In this document: positions 1 through 10,771 of the stretch, in pieces | Position numbering within the stretch: position 1 is the stretch's first letter | Layout: each line of letters starts with the position of its first letter | NCBI GenBank assembly: GCA_032718475.1 | Contig: JAUCBJ010007040.1 | Location: 61,638-125,637, forward strand | Source: Nemertoderma westbladi | Lineage: Eukaryota > Xenacoelomorpha > Nemertodermatida > Nemertodermatidae | Direction: 5' to 3' | Length of the DNA: 64,000 nt | Made by a program: the position numbers and the translations under genes | The notes under the pieces: generated by a model | Database searches by the model: none | What the model saw: the letters and a program-made list of their open reading frames with translations, nothing else | Told to the model about the DNA's origin: nothing

Positions 1-394
1 CAGTCTCGTTCAGTGATAGCCTACATCTTATGTTATGCTTTGTTGGTATATTTTTGCAAACATACCCGCCGAAGTGCCAATTTTCCTAATTTATGAAATT
101 TTGTCCGTTACTTTAATTATGATTCCAGAATTTCCTCCCCCCAGTTGCTATAATTTTTTAATTTTATAATTTTGATATTATTTTATATTCCCCCTCCCTG
201 TGCTATTAATAACTGTCACCGGATTACTTACTTAAGTAACCCCTCTATTTGTATACAGAGAAGACTAGCTATAATTTCATTACTGCGCTAGCTTCCTACC
301 AGACAGCTTTCTGGCTCTGTAACAATAGCCTATACCTATGCTACGGACTGTGCGGTACAGTAGTCTATTTCGTGCAGCCTACACGGTCTATCCT
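1..394. other. AT-rich sequence without recognised gene
   Basis: AT-rich stretch with runs of T and A and no coding pattern on either strand. It lies beyond the 82-bp repeats, so it may be the distal 3' part of the minus-strand retroelement or host flank. No LTR terminus could be identified here. Confidence 0.5.
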
Positions 395-965
395 GCTGTA
401 CCCACATGCCCCCCTCTTCCCTCCGTGGCGCTCTCAGTGCCCACAGGTTCTATGGTACTGTGTACCCTACTACTACGGTATGCGTACATACCCCCCAATT
501 CTTCACGTGGTGCCCTCAGTGCCCATAGGTTCTACAGTACTATGTACCCTACTACTATGGTATGCGTTCATACGCCCCAATTCCTCATGTGGCGCCCTCA
601 GTGCCCACAGGTTCTACGGTACCATGTACCCTACTACTATGGTATGCGTACATACCTCCCAATTCCTCACGTGGCACCCTCAGTGTTCACAGGTTCTATG
701 GTACTATGTACCCTACTACTATGGTATGCGTACATACCCCCCAATTCCTCACGTGGTGCCCTCAGTGCCCACAGGTTCTACGGTACCATGTACCCTACTA
801 CTATGGTATGCGCACATACCCCCCAATTCCTTACGTGGCACCCTCAGTGCCCACAGGCTCTACGGTACTATGTACCCTACTACTATGGTATGCATACATA
901 CCCCCCAATTCCTCACGTGGCGCCCTCAGTGCCCACAGGTTCTACGGTACTGTGTACCCTACTAA
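395..965. repeat. 82-bp tandem repeat, about 7 copies
   Basis: The word ggtatgcg recurs at 477, 559, 641, 723, 805 and 887, an exact 82-bp period with scattered substitutions. Because 82 is not a multiple of three and the unit has no stop codon, all three forward frames stay open; this is a repeat artefact. The reverse complement shares words with the 3' region of the plus-strand LTR element near 61430-61640, for example a stretch rich in G followed by tatgtacgca, and gtacgtagtaccgt. The repeats therefore look like part of the 3' untranslated region of the same retroelement family. Confidence 0.85.
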
Positions 966-1470
966 TATCTACTATCTACACTAATAAGTACTTATTTTAT
1001 TATTTTACTTGTTTATTATTTTTATTTTGTGTGCGGGAAGGGCGTCTCGCCCTCATTCCCACCCCCTCAGTCCAACAAATTGGATGACTAAACTCTAAGG
1101 CGACCCTTCCAATAGGCAACACTTTCCTACCACCCTCCTGTAGGTCTTCCTATCTTTGGCCCCTATCTTTCCTCCGATCTTCACTTCTACGGATCTAATT
1201 CTTCCATCTTTGTCCCCCCTCAGTCCAACTTATTGGACGACTCAACAACCTAAGGGCGATTCTTCTAGCAGGCAACTCTCCCACTGCACCCCTGTAGGTC
1301 CTCTTAATCTTCGCCCCACTCTCCTTGTCAATTCCAACTCTCTTGGGATTGACCTTCCTTTCTCATCCACCCTTAAATCGGGTCTTTCTGTCATCTCTTT
1401 CTATCGTGGTCCCCTGGCAGAAAAATGCCACCCTCCATCTTGTTGTCACTTGGTGGTAGAATGCCGCACT

Positions 1471-2523
1471 TCATGTCATCCTCACTGGTACATGCCACAG
1501 CTCTGCTGGCCTCCCCCTCAATATGTATACTCTGCCAGCCCCATGTGTGTATACAACACGCCTCCTGAAAACTTTCCTGCCTCCTTTGTCACGCTTCATT
1601 ATCAGCTTCTCCGCCCTTGGTCTCATCTTCCCACATCCTCTCCCATTCCACCCTGTCCTCTTACTCGACCTCCTTCCTATTGGTATGCTTCTCAACTGGA
1701 CCAGTGTCTGCTCCAGACATCTCTCCAGATATCTCACCATCCACTCTTCTCCATCCTCATACCGATACTCGCCAGGTACATCTATGTTCCATCCCATCGC
1801 CTCTAGGTCCTCTGCGTCGAACCCATCCTCCTCCGCCCACTCTCTTGCTGTTGCTTCTCCTCCTGATTCATCTATCGGCGGTATTTTTCTGGACTTATCC
1901 TCCACCCTATCACCACGCTCCACTATGCGTGGTTCCAGATCCATACCCATCCCCGACTCGTGGTATCCTTCCCCGGGTCGCTCCTCACATGGGATCACCC
2001 CATCACCCGTCTTTGACTTCTCCTCTATCTCATCAACAGTACCGGAGAGCATGCATCCTGATGTTTTGGATACACCAAACGGTGTCCTCGTCTTAATGGG
2101 GCCAGTGAGCGTCCATCCAAATAGCGTGAGAATGGCCATCGGGTCTCGCTCCCTGTCATCGCCGAATATGGTCTGTAGTCTCTCGTGGGCTGTCGGGCAA
2201 TCCATGCCGACTATGAGAGATATTTTCGTGACATTCAGTTTGGGTACGAAAAAATCGATGTCATCCTGGTACCACTATTGCTCGACCTTGATCTTCGTGG
2301 GTCGCCTGGCGTTAAAATAAATCGATTCTATTATTTTGATGGGTTCGATGGTAGCCCCACAGTTGCACCCTGGTGTTATCGCTGATATCTCGCAATGCCC
2401 CATTCTCATTCTCATGATCTCGTCCTTATTGGAGATAGTAGTTACCGCCATCTTGCTTAGCCTCGTTCGTAACCCTATCCTTTCGGCCACCCAACTCTCC
2501 GTTAGCGTAAAAAAAAGCTCCAC
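1471..2523 (-). pseudogene. Retroelement protease C-terminal half and unrecognised C-terminal region (broken)
   Basis: Two pieces in minus-strand order. 2523-2275 continues the aspartic protease after the DSG motif and ends at an in-frame TAG where copy 2 has Tyr. 2205-1471 begins MDCPTAHER and contains FGWTLTGP, which matches the end of the BEL/Pao protease-like domain (family pattern GWVLSGP). In an autonomous BEL element reverse transcriptase would follow. Here the frame instead enters an acidic, Glu/Arg-rich tail of about 190 residues with no known motif. Copy 2 makes the same transition at the same point, which argues against a chance deletion. A shift at a run of eight T (minus strand, near 2510) separates this from the upstream Gag frame. 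Confidence 0.65.
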
Positions 2524-3733
2524 TATCGACCAACATCAGTGTCGTGACCGATAGCCCATCCTCTCCTATTATTCTCACTGGTACTACCCCGAGTAGTACT
2601 GTCCTCTTCCTCCTTGCTCCCACCGTGCTCGTTGCCATTGTTTGGACTCCAGTCTCATCAGTTTCGTTGTGTTTCATCGGTGGTTCCTGGCATTCATTCT
2701 TCCAGTGTCCTCCTACCACGCATTGGTGACATAGTCCATTCTTATCAGCGTAGGATATCCGATCTTGTTTGAGTAACGCCTGCCAATGCTTACAGTCCAT
2801 GGTCTTATGGGTTCCATCTCTATGCAATTGACATTTGTATCCTGGATTGTAGCGTTCCTTGTATAGCCCTTCATGTATTGCGCGTAGATTCATATCTAGT
2901 AGTTTAGTGTTTTGGTTATTTGGACTCGGCCTAATGGGGGTATTGGGTTTGTATTTGTATGTGTTGTTTTGCTTCTGCCCCTGCCATGGTGTGGTTCTAC
3001 TCCCAGCTGCTTGTGGACTAGAAGTCCCCTGCATGGCCGCATGCGGTAGCGACTGTCTCACTCTTGGAAATGCATACGCCGGATTATGTTTGGGTTTAGG
3101 CCTGTTGTATTCAGCTTTCGGTGCCTTCCTCAAACTGTCCTCGCTGTAGACTGGATCTGTATTCAATTCCGCTTCATAGTTAAGGAAGTTTGAAATCTCC
3201 TCTAGCCCTGGCTCAGCACCTTTCTTCTCCTGGGTGGAGAAGGCGATCTTTCTCCACTTGTTCCTCAGCCAGATCGGTAGTGCCTGCGCTATTGTAGTAA
3301 TGTTATTCGATGCATTAAGTTCGTAAGGTGCATCTAGGGTCTTTAATACAATTAGCGCCTTTTCTACTTTATTCGCGAAGGTTTTAATGCTATCAGGGTC
3401 ATCCTGTAGTCTGCCTGATGTTATTCCCCTTAAGGTTTGTCGGATAATCTTTGCAGGATGCCCGAATTCCCTGTCCAGGGCTCGCCATGCAGTCGTGAAT
3501 CCTCCTTCAATACCTTGGAATTGCCTCACGATGTCATATGCTGGCCCCCTTGTGTAGACTTGTAAATATTTAAGGCATTCCGCCTGTGTCAAGTTCTTCG
3601 TTAAAATTTCATTGCTGTACATACGCCGGAATTGCAGATATTCCTCCGGCTTACTACCATCGAATTTGAAGGACTCTACTGGCAGTAGCTCGATCCTGGT
3701 CTTTAGCGTGTCGATGAGTGTTGCCATTTCCAT
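2426..3733 (-). pseudogene. gag: Retroelement Gag core, zinc knuckles and start of protease
   Basis: 435 codons from an ATG at 3733. Residues about 3-150 resemble the DUF1759-type Gag of BEL/Pao elements (FKFDG, then YLQFRRMY, LKYLQV, REFGHP). Residues 301-314 form a variant knuckle C-x2-H-x4-H-x4-C and residues 335-348 a canonical C-x2-C-x4-H-x4-C. LVDSG at 402-406 is the aspartic protease active site. The frame is lost just after it at a run of eight T, so the last 30 or so residues are nonsense. The product would form capsid-like particles and process the polyprotein. Longer upstream coding suggests this ATG is internal to a larger polyprotein. Confidence 0.75.
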
Positions 3734-4011
3734 CGCTTATACTTCCAGCGCGCTTGATGGTTGGGATACAGCCTCCCTTGCTGTTGGGTGCGGTTCTCCT
3801 GCCGGGCCCGTCGACTTTCCTTGCGTTGGATATATCATCGGGGGTAATGGTCCCCTCCATATCTCCGTGTCTCATGACTTATTTGGGTCTGAGGGGTTTG
3901 GGGTTTTTATTCTTGCCTGCATGTATTGCTGATACTGCAATGGGGGAATGTCACACTGCCCCCCCCCCCCCCCCCCCACCGGTGTTATGTTTGGTACTGG
4001 GGTTGATGTTA

Positions 4012-6600
4012 TCATGTTAGGGCCCATGCACCTATTGGCAATACCCCCCCCCCCCCCCCCCCCTCCCCTGGGTATATATTATATCCCTGCATGTTATAGT
4101 CATACTGATGTGCAGGTACCAGTATAGGCCTATCCACTTCTTGCCTACCAACCGGTATGTACACCGCGATTTCCGGGTTTAATCCCGTTGTCCACGCTAC
4201 CCTATCGCCTACACTATCTCTCCCAGCATGGCCTATAGTATGTGCAGTATGGCCTACAGTTTTTCCTGTAGTCTGCATGTGTCCTTCTGGACCAAAGTTT
4301 AATCTTCTCGTGTACTCCAAGAAGTCCTCCCCGCGACTACCATAGTCTCGATCGGCAGCTGCGTTACGACGGGAAGTTTCTCTCTGGTCCCCTCTTCTGT
4401 CCTCATCCTCGTACCAGTACAGTCTGTACCCCTCTCCCGGTGTGTGGTATATCTCTCCAGGTTGTGTTTCTCCGGGGCGATGGCAATCTCCTGAAGTACG
4501 ACCCCACTGGCTTTCTGTCTCCATCTCGACTACTGATGGTTCACTGTCCGTCCTATCCCTCCGGTTGCTCATAGCAACGCTTCCTCTCTTCTCCTCGCCT
4601 CATCCTATTCCAGTGCAGTGTTCCTCCTCATGAGATCTCGCTTCGACCTCGCGTATAAACTCTACTGTGCTTCTTCCGTCTTCGTACTGGGCTCGACGTT
4701 TTCTCGCTCGCCCTCTCACGGCGCCAACGTCTCTCCCTCTGCCCGGTTTGACGGCCCTGGGGAAATTCGCAGTCCCCCTACTATTCTTTGTCGTCGGGTG
4801 CCACAGCTCACTTAACTCGCTGCGCGCATTGTCCACTGACGCTCGTGGGACATTCTCTGGCCCCCCTCTCGACCGCCGTCGGATGCTGTGGTTCACTCAA
4901 CTCACTGCGCACATTACCCGTCGACGCTTGTGGGACATTCTCTGCCCCCTCTCGTCACTAATCGCTTGTGGTAGGGTAGCCGTAGCCCCCCTCCGTCCGT
5001 CACCTCCTACTTCGCCCCTACACTCCCCTCTAGTCGACGCGTTATCTCTACCCTCACTGGGTTTATTCACTCCGGCTCCTCCTGGCGCAACTGCGTGGCC
5101 CTGCATGCTCTCATTGGCTGGCTCACTTGTTCCCCCTACGTTTGTATTAATTGCACTGTTAATAGTTTCGCCCTGGTTTACTATGTCGTTATTAATAATA
5201 TTACTTTGAATAATTTCTTTGGGGTTATTTATTATATTATTATTATTTAAATTATTGTTTAAAATATTTAAATTATTTTGTTCGATATTATTTATATTAT
5301 TATTTAAATTATTTTGCACACCAACATTAGGATTATTACTACTGGGTAAAATATTATTTCCTGCAAGAAAAGTTTGATTAGGGTTATCTATTACGGTACT
5401 ATTAATATTAACTTCACCGGATGTATTATTATTACCCCCCCCCCCCCCCCCCCCACCCATACGGTCACACCAGTCTTGGGTCTGTCATCCAGTACCTGTA
5501 AGTGGGGTATTAACAAAGGTTTCCATCACCTCTGGTTCCTCGTAAATACTACCCGAACCAGCCTCACTCTCCGATAAACCCATTTTTGCCAGTTCTAACC
5601 AGCGCTTTTGCTTCGCTTGGTAATGCATTAACCCTCTCAACCGGGTATGCATATCATCCCGCAAGCGTTTGCCCACGCTCTCTCTTTCTCTATCCTCCCT
5701 CATACTCTGGTTGGCCAATTCTGCCTCACTCGCCTCCCGCTCTCTACGCTCATTCATTTCTCTCTCAATCCTCTCAGCTTTCCTCGCTTCCCGCTCTTTG
5801 CGCTCGTTCTCTTCTCTCTCAATCCTCTAAGTTTTCCTCGCTCCCTGCTCTTTGCGCTCGCTCTCTTCTCTCGTCTCTCGCTCTTTGCGCTCATTTATCT
5901 CTTTCTCTCCTCCCACTCCCTATGGTTTCTCGCCACCCTCTCGGCCCTATCTTTACACTCGCTCGCTAATTCTCTCTCTCTCTCTAGCAACGCAGTTCCC
6001 TTTTCCAACTGCATTTCCACTTCCTTTTGACCCAGTGCAACAATGTCTAATTGACACACCAAATCTATCTCTAACACCCGTCTTGCAATCGCGGAGGATG
6101 TAGCAGACTTATCAGTCGCGACGGACTCCCGTCGCCTCTCTGTCCTGGTAATTTTCCCCCGTTTGCTGGGGTTCCTACTAACCGACGACACCGAATCTTC
6201 AGGGTTAACCTCGGATTCGCTGTCGTGCGGGTCGGCCCATCCCACTATTTTAATCCCCATCGCATCCACTAAGTAAGGCCCTATGTACACTACACCTGCC
6301 TCCATCACCTCGGATCGCCACAATTCAAATAGTTCTGTGGCGACCCCCCTCGCCCTCTCATTCGCCAGTTCCCCCTGTCCAAAATGGACTAAATAACGGA
6401 AATGTTTATTGGACTCACCTAGCCTCTGATATAGTTTAGGCTGGTCTACCTTTCTCCCTTCCTTAGCGTCTTTTAGTATCTTCTTGGTGGCGTTGTATGC
6501 CCGTCACAGGCGATCACTCGTCCCGACATCCTCCTCGTTGACTCTACCTTCCCTCCTCGTCCGGCGTCATACCGTCAGCCCCACCGTCGCCGTTCCAGTA
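4012..6600 (-). pseudogene. gag: Retroelement Gag N-terminal extension, fragmented
   Basis: Pieces at 6323-5895, 5757-5485, 5460-4897, 4896-4600 and 4572-4012 line up in order with the longer frames of copy 2 and the plus-strand element. Recognisable parts are VYIGPYLVDA, a Ser-rich acidic stretch, a Glu/Arg-rich coiled-coil-like region, an Asn-rich low-complexity region and an Arg-rich region with PGEGYRLYWYEDE. Glycine codons expanded to long poly-G (plus strand poly-C at 5436-5454 and 4045-4063) sit exactly where frames change. Function within Gag is unknown. It is truncated at 6613 before the usual N-terminus. Confidence 0.6.
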
Positions 6601-6613
6601 GGCCGTTCGCCAC

Positions 6614-7178
6614 CCTCAGATAAACTTATATATTAAAATAAAAAAATACCTAAGTTTTGAAATGAATAAAAACAGTGTAGAAAAGTCTAACAAAGCATTT
6701 TCGCAAAAGATTTGAGTTCTAGAATGTGCTTTTGATGTGTAAATTACACAAAAATTACCAGAAAAATTAGGTGGCCCTGTGGTCGTTTTGTGTATCTACT
6801 TTTCCTATAGAAATTTATTGCAAACGAATATCCAACAGGATATTTATAATGGTCATTATATTGGAGCAGTTAAATTTTTTCAATCGGATTTTTCTAACAA
6901 TAATAATTAATAGATATTATGCATATCTTGTTCTTATCATTCGATAGTTAATGAACTAGTTTATATATTAATTATTAAGGAGTGGCCCTATGGCCCGCAG
7001 TTGGAGTTATATATATATTATTATAAACTCAGTCTTTATACTCAAATAATTCTGTATTTCAATGTAATTGTATTCCATCATTACGGGTACCATACAATCA
7101 TACAGACACTACAATACATAAAGACATGCATACCAGGATATTTATTGATAAAATTAATTGAAATATTCTACACTTCAG
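6614..7178. other. AT-rich host intron or intergenic DNA
   Basis: Begins at the break of retroelement copy 1 and ends at the first EGF exon acceptor (cacttcag). AT-rich with no coding pattern. It is probably an intron of the EGF gene, because the first exon needs a donated first base from an upstream exon that is not visible here. Confidence 0.5.
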
Positions 7179-7301
7179 ATATTGATGAATGTTCTACCAA
7201 TACTGATAATTGCCACAGTAACGCAAGCTGCACAAACAATGATGGTAGTTTTACATGTGCATGTAATTCAGGCTATTCTGGCAATGGTGTTTCCTGCAGT
7301 G
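7179..7301 (+). CDS. Calcium-binding EGF exon 1
   Basis: A 123-bp exon with acceptor cacttcag and donor gtaagc, phase 1 at both ends: the last base of the previous exon completes Asp of DIDEC. It has six cysteines in EGF spacing and ends GYSGNGVSC. CTNNDGSFTCAC fits the Asp/Asn hydroxylation consensus C-x-[DN]-x4-[FY]-x-C-x-C. DIDEC at the start is the calcium-binding signature. Such domains act in extracellular matrix or receptor ectodomains. No signal peptide or transmembrane exon lies in the window, so the full protein cannot be named. Confidence 0.9.
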
Positions 7302-7439
7302 GTAAGCAAATATCATATTATATTACCATTATAATACAACGTCGACGTTATCGTAATAACTTAAGCCTTGGCTTTCACGGTTTTGCAATTTTAATTTTCG
7401 AATTTATAATTTAATAAATTCCTCTTTTATGTGCTTCAG

Positions 7440-7562
7440 ATATTGATGAATGTTCTACCAATTCTGATAATTGCCACATTAATGGAAGCTGCATGAACAG
7501 TGATGGTAGTTTCTCCTGTGCATGTAATTTGGGCTACACTGGCAATGGTGTTTCCTGCAGTG
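7440..7562 (+). CDS. Calcium-binding EGF exon 2
   Basis: 123 bp, acceptor gtgcttcag, phase 1-1, six cysteines, starts with IDEC completed to DIDEC by splicing. The donor is gtcagc instead of the gtaagc of nearly all its siblings, so the site is weaker at +3. The intron before it is only 138 bp. Confidence 0.88.
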
Positions 7563-7719
7563 GTCAGCACATATCATCTTATATTAGCAATACAATATAA
7601 AGTTGACATTATCTTGTTAACTTAAGACTATTATCCATGGCATATGACTTTGTTTGATGTTTCTGCAATTAGGATTTGTGAATTTATAATTTAATAAATT
7701 CCTCCATTCTGTGCTTCAG

Positions 7720-7842
7720 ATATTGATGAATGTTCTACCAATTCTGATAATTGCCACATTAATGGAAGCTGCATGAACAGTGATGGTAGTTTCTCCTGTG
7801 CATGTAATTTGGGCTACACTGGCAATGGTGTTTCCTGCAATG
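7720..7842 (+). CDS. Calcium-binding EGF exon 3
   Basis: 123 bp, acceptor gtgcttcag, donor gtaagc, phase 1-1. It is almost identical to the exon 280 bp upstream, differing at the final Asn codon, so it is a recent single-exon duplicate. It has the hydroxylation-type motif CMNSDGSFSCAC. Confidence 0.88.
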
Positions 7843-8622
7843 GTAAGCAAATATCAATAATTATTCACCAGTTATTTTGTTGTTTTTCCGGTTGTTTTTA
7901 CCCGAGGAGTAGGAACTAGCCGAGGCAAAGCCGAGGTTACTCCGATAACATCATTTTTATAAACTTTTAAAAGTTGATTATTATAATATTAAGCAATGGA
8001 AAAATTATTTCGAACAAAATTTTCTGATATAAAACTGCAACATTGTGTGCCCACTACTATAACTTTTCTAAAAGGGCATAGTTTTGGGGAGAGGATATAA
8101 AAAAGGGGCATGGCACTTTTGGCGGAAAAATAAAGACAAATAATATTATTTATTTGTACCGATTTAATAAGAGTGGTTTGGAAAAATGCAATATGAAATT
8201 CAAAAAGAAAACTTAGAAATTTCATAATTATTAGTAAACTTTTCCTGACCAACTGCCTTCATTTGACCTATTTTCAGAGAGCCATGCTTTTCAAAAGGAC
8301 AGCCCATCTAGGAGTACAGTTTACCATCCCGTATCACATCCGCAAAAAGCAATAAAAACGAAATTCTCCAAAACTACGAATTTTACCCAATCTCAAAAGT
8401 TATAATCCGAGCCCAAATCCTGTCTTATTTCAACTTATTTAATTCGTCCATTTTAAACATTGTCCATTATTCAAATTATAATATTTCAACATGACAAACC
8501 TTTTAAAATGTAGTAGTGACACTCACCATCAATTGAATCTTATCATATTTATTATAACAGTAAATTGACCAGATTATTTGCATAGTTACTATTTGAATCA
8601 ATCGGTTACTAAATTACTAAAT
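7843..8622. other. Intron sequence, no gene recognised
   Basis: AT-rich. It contains a GC-rich GCCGAGG direct repeat with spacer aca/caa near 7918-7937. From about 8540 it matches the sequence just right of the LTR elements in U1-U3 (cttatcatattta onward), so this end is another copy of the duplicated landscape without the LTR element. Confidence 0.5.
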
Positions 8623-8945
8623 TACTGGCTCTTTCAAGATTGCCTTTACCAGCACTTTTCGTTTCCGCTAATCTAGTTTTTAGGATGTCTCTACTAAGAC
8701 GAAACTCAGGGAGTTCTAGCGCATTTCCTAACCCTAGATCTTTCAATATGGGAAGGACTCCCTAAAAACAACGACCTTGCGCAACTTTTTCACCGGTTTT
8801 TTTCTTATACTTACGGATAAATCCGTTGAAATGTTTTGCTAATTCCCCTCTTTTCGATTCCTCGCTCACTTCTTCGATTGTTTCACTGACATTGTTTATG
8901 TCGAGATATTTTTGAAATGCTGCGACAGAACACAGAAACAGTGGT
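8623..8945 (-). pseudogene. Crypton-like tyrosine recombinase, N-terminal remnant
   Basis: Matches the 5' coding part of the recombinase found more fully at 27100-28690 and 50712-51800. The minus strand encodes words such as GELAKHFNGFIRKYKKK and ELPEFRLSRDIL, interrupted by stops. The catalytic half is missing: the homologous stretch jumps straight to host-like ctaaattac at 8622. Confidence 0.6.
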
Positions 8946-9939
8946 GGAATCAGTGGTATGGACGTTTCTGTTCGTTAATCTGTACTCGTCATCGGTTTTG
9001 TCGTTTTGCAATAATCGAAGAGATGACTCATCCCTGAATCGTTAAGCTGGTGGTATAGTTTCATCATTTCCCAATGTGGAATCCATTGAAATAAATTGAT
9101 CATTGGCATTGAAGAGATTTTCTAAACACACCAGATCAACTAAATCTAAGTCATCCATGCCTAATCGGTTATACTGGTTTGCAATACAATAGATCACAGC
9201 AAAAATGTTTAGGTAAACAGAATGTGAAACCAACGCACTGTTCTGCCATTACTCGCACCTACAATAGGCCTACTGTAGTTGACCTACCAATTTTTTGCTC
9301 TAAATCATAATTGCCAAACCTCAAAATAAGTGCAGAAGTGTACCTACTGTGGTACGTTACCGGTAAGATGCGTACCGTTATGTTGCACAAACCAAATTCG
9401 TCAAAGAGAAAGTGAAATCAAAATGCAGAAGCTACCTGTAGGTACCAGACTGCCGATATGTTGCTCTAAGCTAAAATGGTCAAACAGAAAGTAAACACCA
9501 TAAATAAAAAGCAGAAGGTACCGTAGGGCCTACAGTTTGCAGTTTGCAACCAGTGTAGGTTATCAATTATTACACTTCGGCCTACACCCCTTGGAAAAGT
9601 AACTATTTAAAATCCTCGGCCTTTGGCCTCGGATTTTAAACACTTAATTTTCCGCGGGCTTCGGCCTCAGCAACAGCAGTTGGTTTGCGGAAAAATAAAA
9701 TTACAAAATACCGGACAAAAATAACAACCCTATAGACCAACATTAGTTCAGTGTTATTTTTTCCAGGATTTGTTTTGTAACAACATATTATATTACCAAT
9801 ACAATATAAAGTTGACATTATCTTGTTAACTTAAATAAGACTACTGTATTATCCAATCCATGGCATAGGTTTTGATGTTTTTGCAATTATGATTTGTGTA
9901 TTTATATAATTTAATAAATTCCTCTATTATGTGCTTCAG
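8946..9939. other. Conserved unit sequence upstream of the EGF triplet
   Basis: Shared with U2 (about 28.7-29.7 kb), U4 (about 51.8-52.8 kb) and in part U3 (from 42997). Short minus-strand frames at 9233-9042 and 9818-9636 recur only because the sequence is duplicated. The former may be the degenerate N-terminus of the recombinase. No independent gene is supported. Confidence 0.5.
9606..9640. repeat. 35-nt hairpin
   Basis: Perfect 10-bp arms tttaaaatcc and ggattttaaa enclose an inner GGCC-ttt-GGCC stem. The same hairpin with one base change recurs at the equivalent place in U2, U3 and U4, about 300 bp before the first EGF exon. Confidence 0.7.
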
Positions 9940-10062
9940 ATATTGATGAATGTTCTACCAATTCTGATAATTGCCACATTAATGCAAGCTGCTCGAACAG
10001 TGATGGTAGTTTCTCCTGTGCATGTAATTTGGGCTACACTGGCAATGGTGTTTCCTGCAGTG
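9940..10062 (+). CDS. Calcium-binding EGF exon, U1 first triplet, exon a
   Basis: 123 bp, acceptor gtgcttcag, donor gtaagc, phase 1-1, six cysteines. It carries CSNSDGSFSCAC, a hydroxylation-type motif. It is separated from the previous EGF exon by 2.1 kb of duplicated landscape. Confidence 0.87.
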
Positions 10063-10216
10063 GTAAGCACATATCATCTTATATTAGCAATACAATATAA
10101 AGTTGACATTATCTTGTTAACTTAAGACTATTATCCATGGCATATGACTTTGATGTTTTTGCAATTAGGATTTGTGAATTTAGAATTTAATAAATTCCCA
10201 TTTTTTTGATCTTCAG

Positions 10217-10339
10217 ATATTGATGAATGTTCTACCAATACTGATAATTGCCACATTAATGCAAGCTGCTCGAACAATGATGGTAGTTTTACATGTGTAT
10301 GTAATTCAGGCTATTCTGGAACTGGTGTTTCCTGCAATG
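10217..10339 (+). CDS. Calcium-binding EGF exon, U1 first triplet, exon b
   Basis: 123 bp, acceptor gatcttcag, donor gtaagc, phase 1-1, six cysteines. It ends GYSGTGVSC, a Thr/Asn variant of exon a. The preceding intron is 154 bp. Confidence 0.87.
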
Positions 10340-10504
10340 GTAAGCAAATATCAGATAATATTACCAATACAAACAATACAAAACAAACTTCGATACCATC
10401 AACTTAAAATCCTATTATCCTGTCATATTGCTTTTAATTAAATTTTTTTGGAGTATTAATTTGCAAATTCATAATTTAGTAAATTCCTATATTTTGTACT
10501 TCAG

Positions 10505-10627
10505 ACATTGATGAATGTTCTACCAATAGCGATAATTGCCATATTGATGCTAGCTGCACAAACAATGATGGTAATTTTACATGTGCATGCAATTCAGGCT
10601 ATTCTGGAACTGGTGTTTCCTGCAATG
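10505..10627 (+). CDS. Calcium-binding EGF exon, U1 first triplet, exon c
   Basis: 123 bp, acceptor gtacttcag, donor gtaagg, phase 1-1. The first codons are ACATTGATGAA, still giving DIDEC. It contains CTNNDGNFTCAC. The intron after it holds the first five bases of a foldback terminus and then the 369-bp array. Confidence 0.87.
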
Positions 10628-10771
10628 GTAAGGAAATAACATAGATAAGATACCGTACATTGTTGGTAGAACCTAACATTTCCTTGACCTCTATATTTTA
10701 CTGTTTACCTACCGGTACCGTGTTACTGTACCCATTTTCCTTATGCTCTATTTGTTATTATTATGGTAGTT

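Larger units (their letters stand above)
395..6613 (-). mobile_element. BEL/Pao-like LTR retrotransposon, copy 1 (decayed, 5'-truncated)
   Basis: Read on the minus strand it runs from a truncated Gag N-terminal region (about 6600) through the Gag core, zinc knuckles and protease to an unrecognised C-terminal region (ends 1471), then a 3' region containing the 82-bp repeats. At 6613 it stops abruptly against AT-rich host DNA, with no 5' LTR. No 3' LTR was recognised. Frameshifts, stops and expanded poly-C tracts (3960-3977, 4045-4063, 5436-5454 on the plus strand) break the frame. Family assignment rests on the Gag and protease motifs, because no reverse transcriptase is present. Confidence 0.75.

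Noticed and set aside
249-1087. Three overlapping frames of 140-249 codons
   Set aside because: Produced by the 82-bp repeat read in three frames (82 leaves remainder 1 on division by 3).
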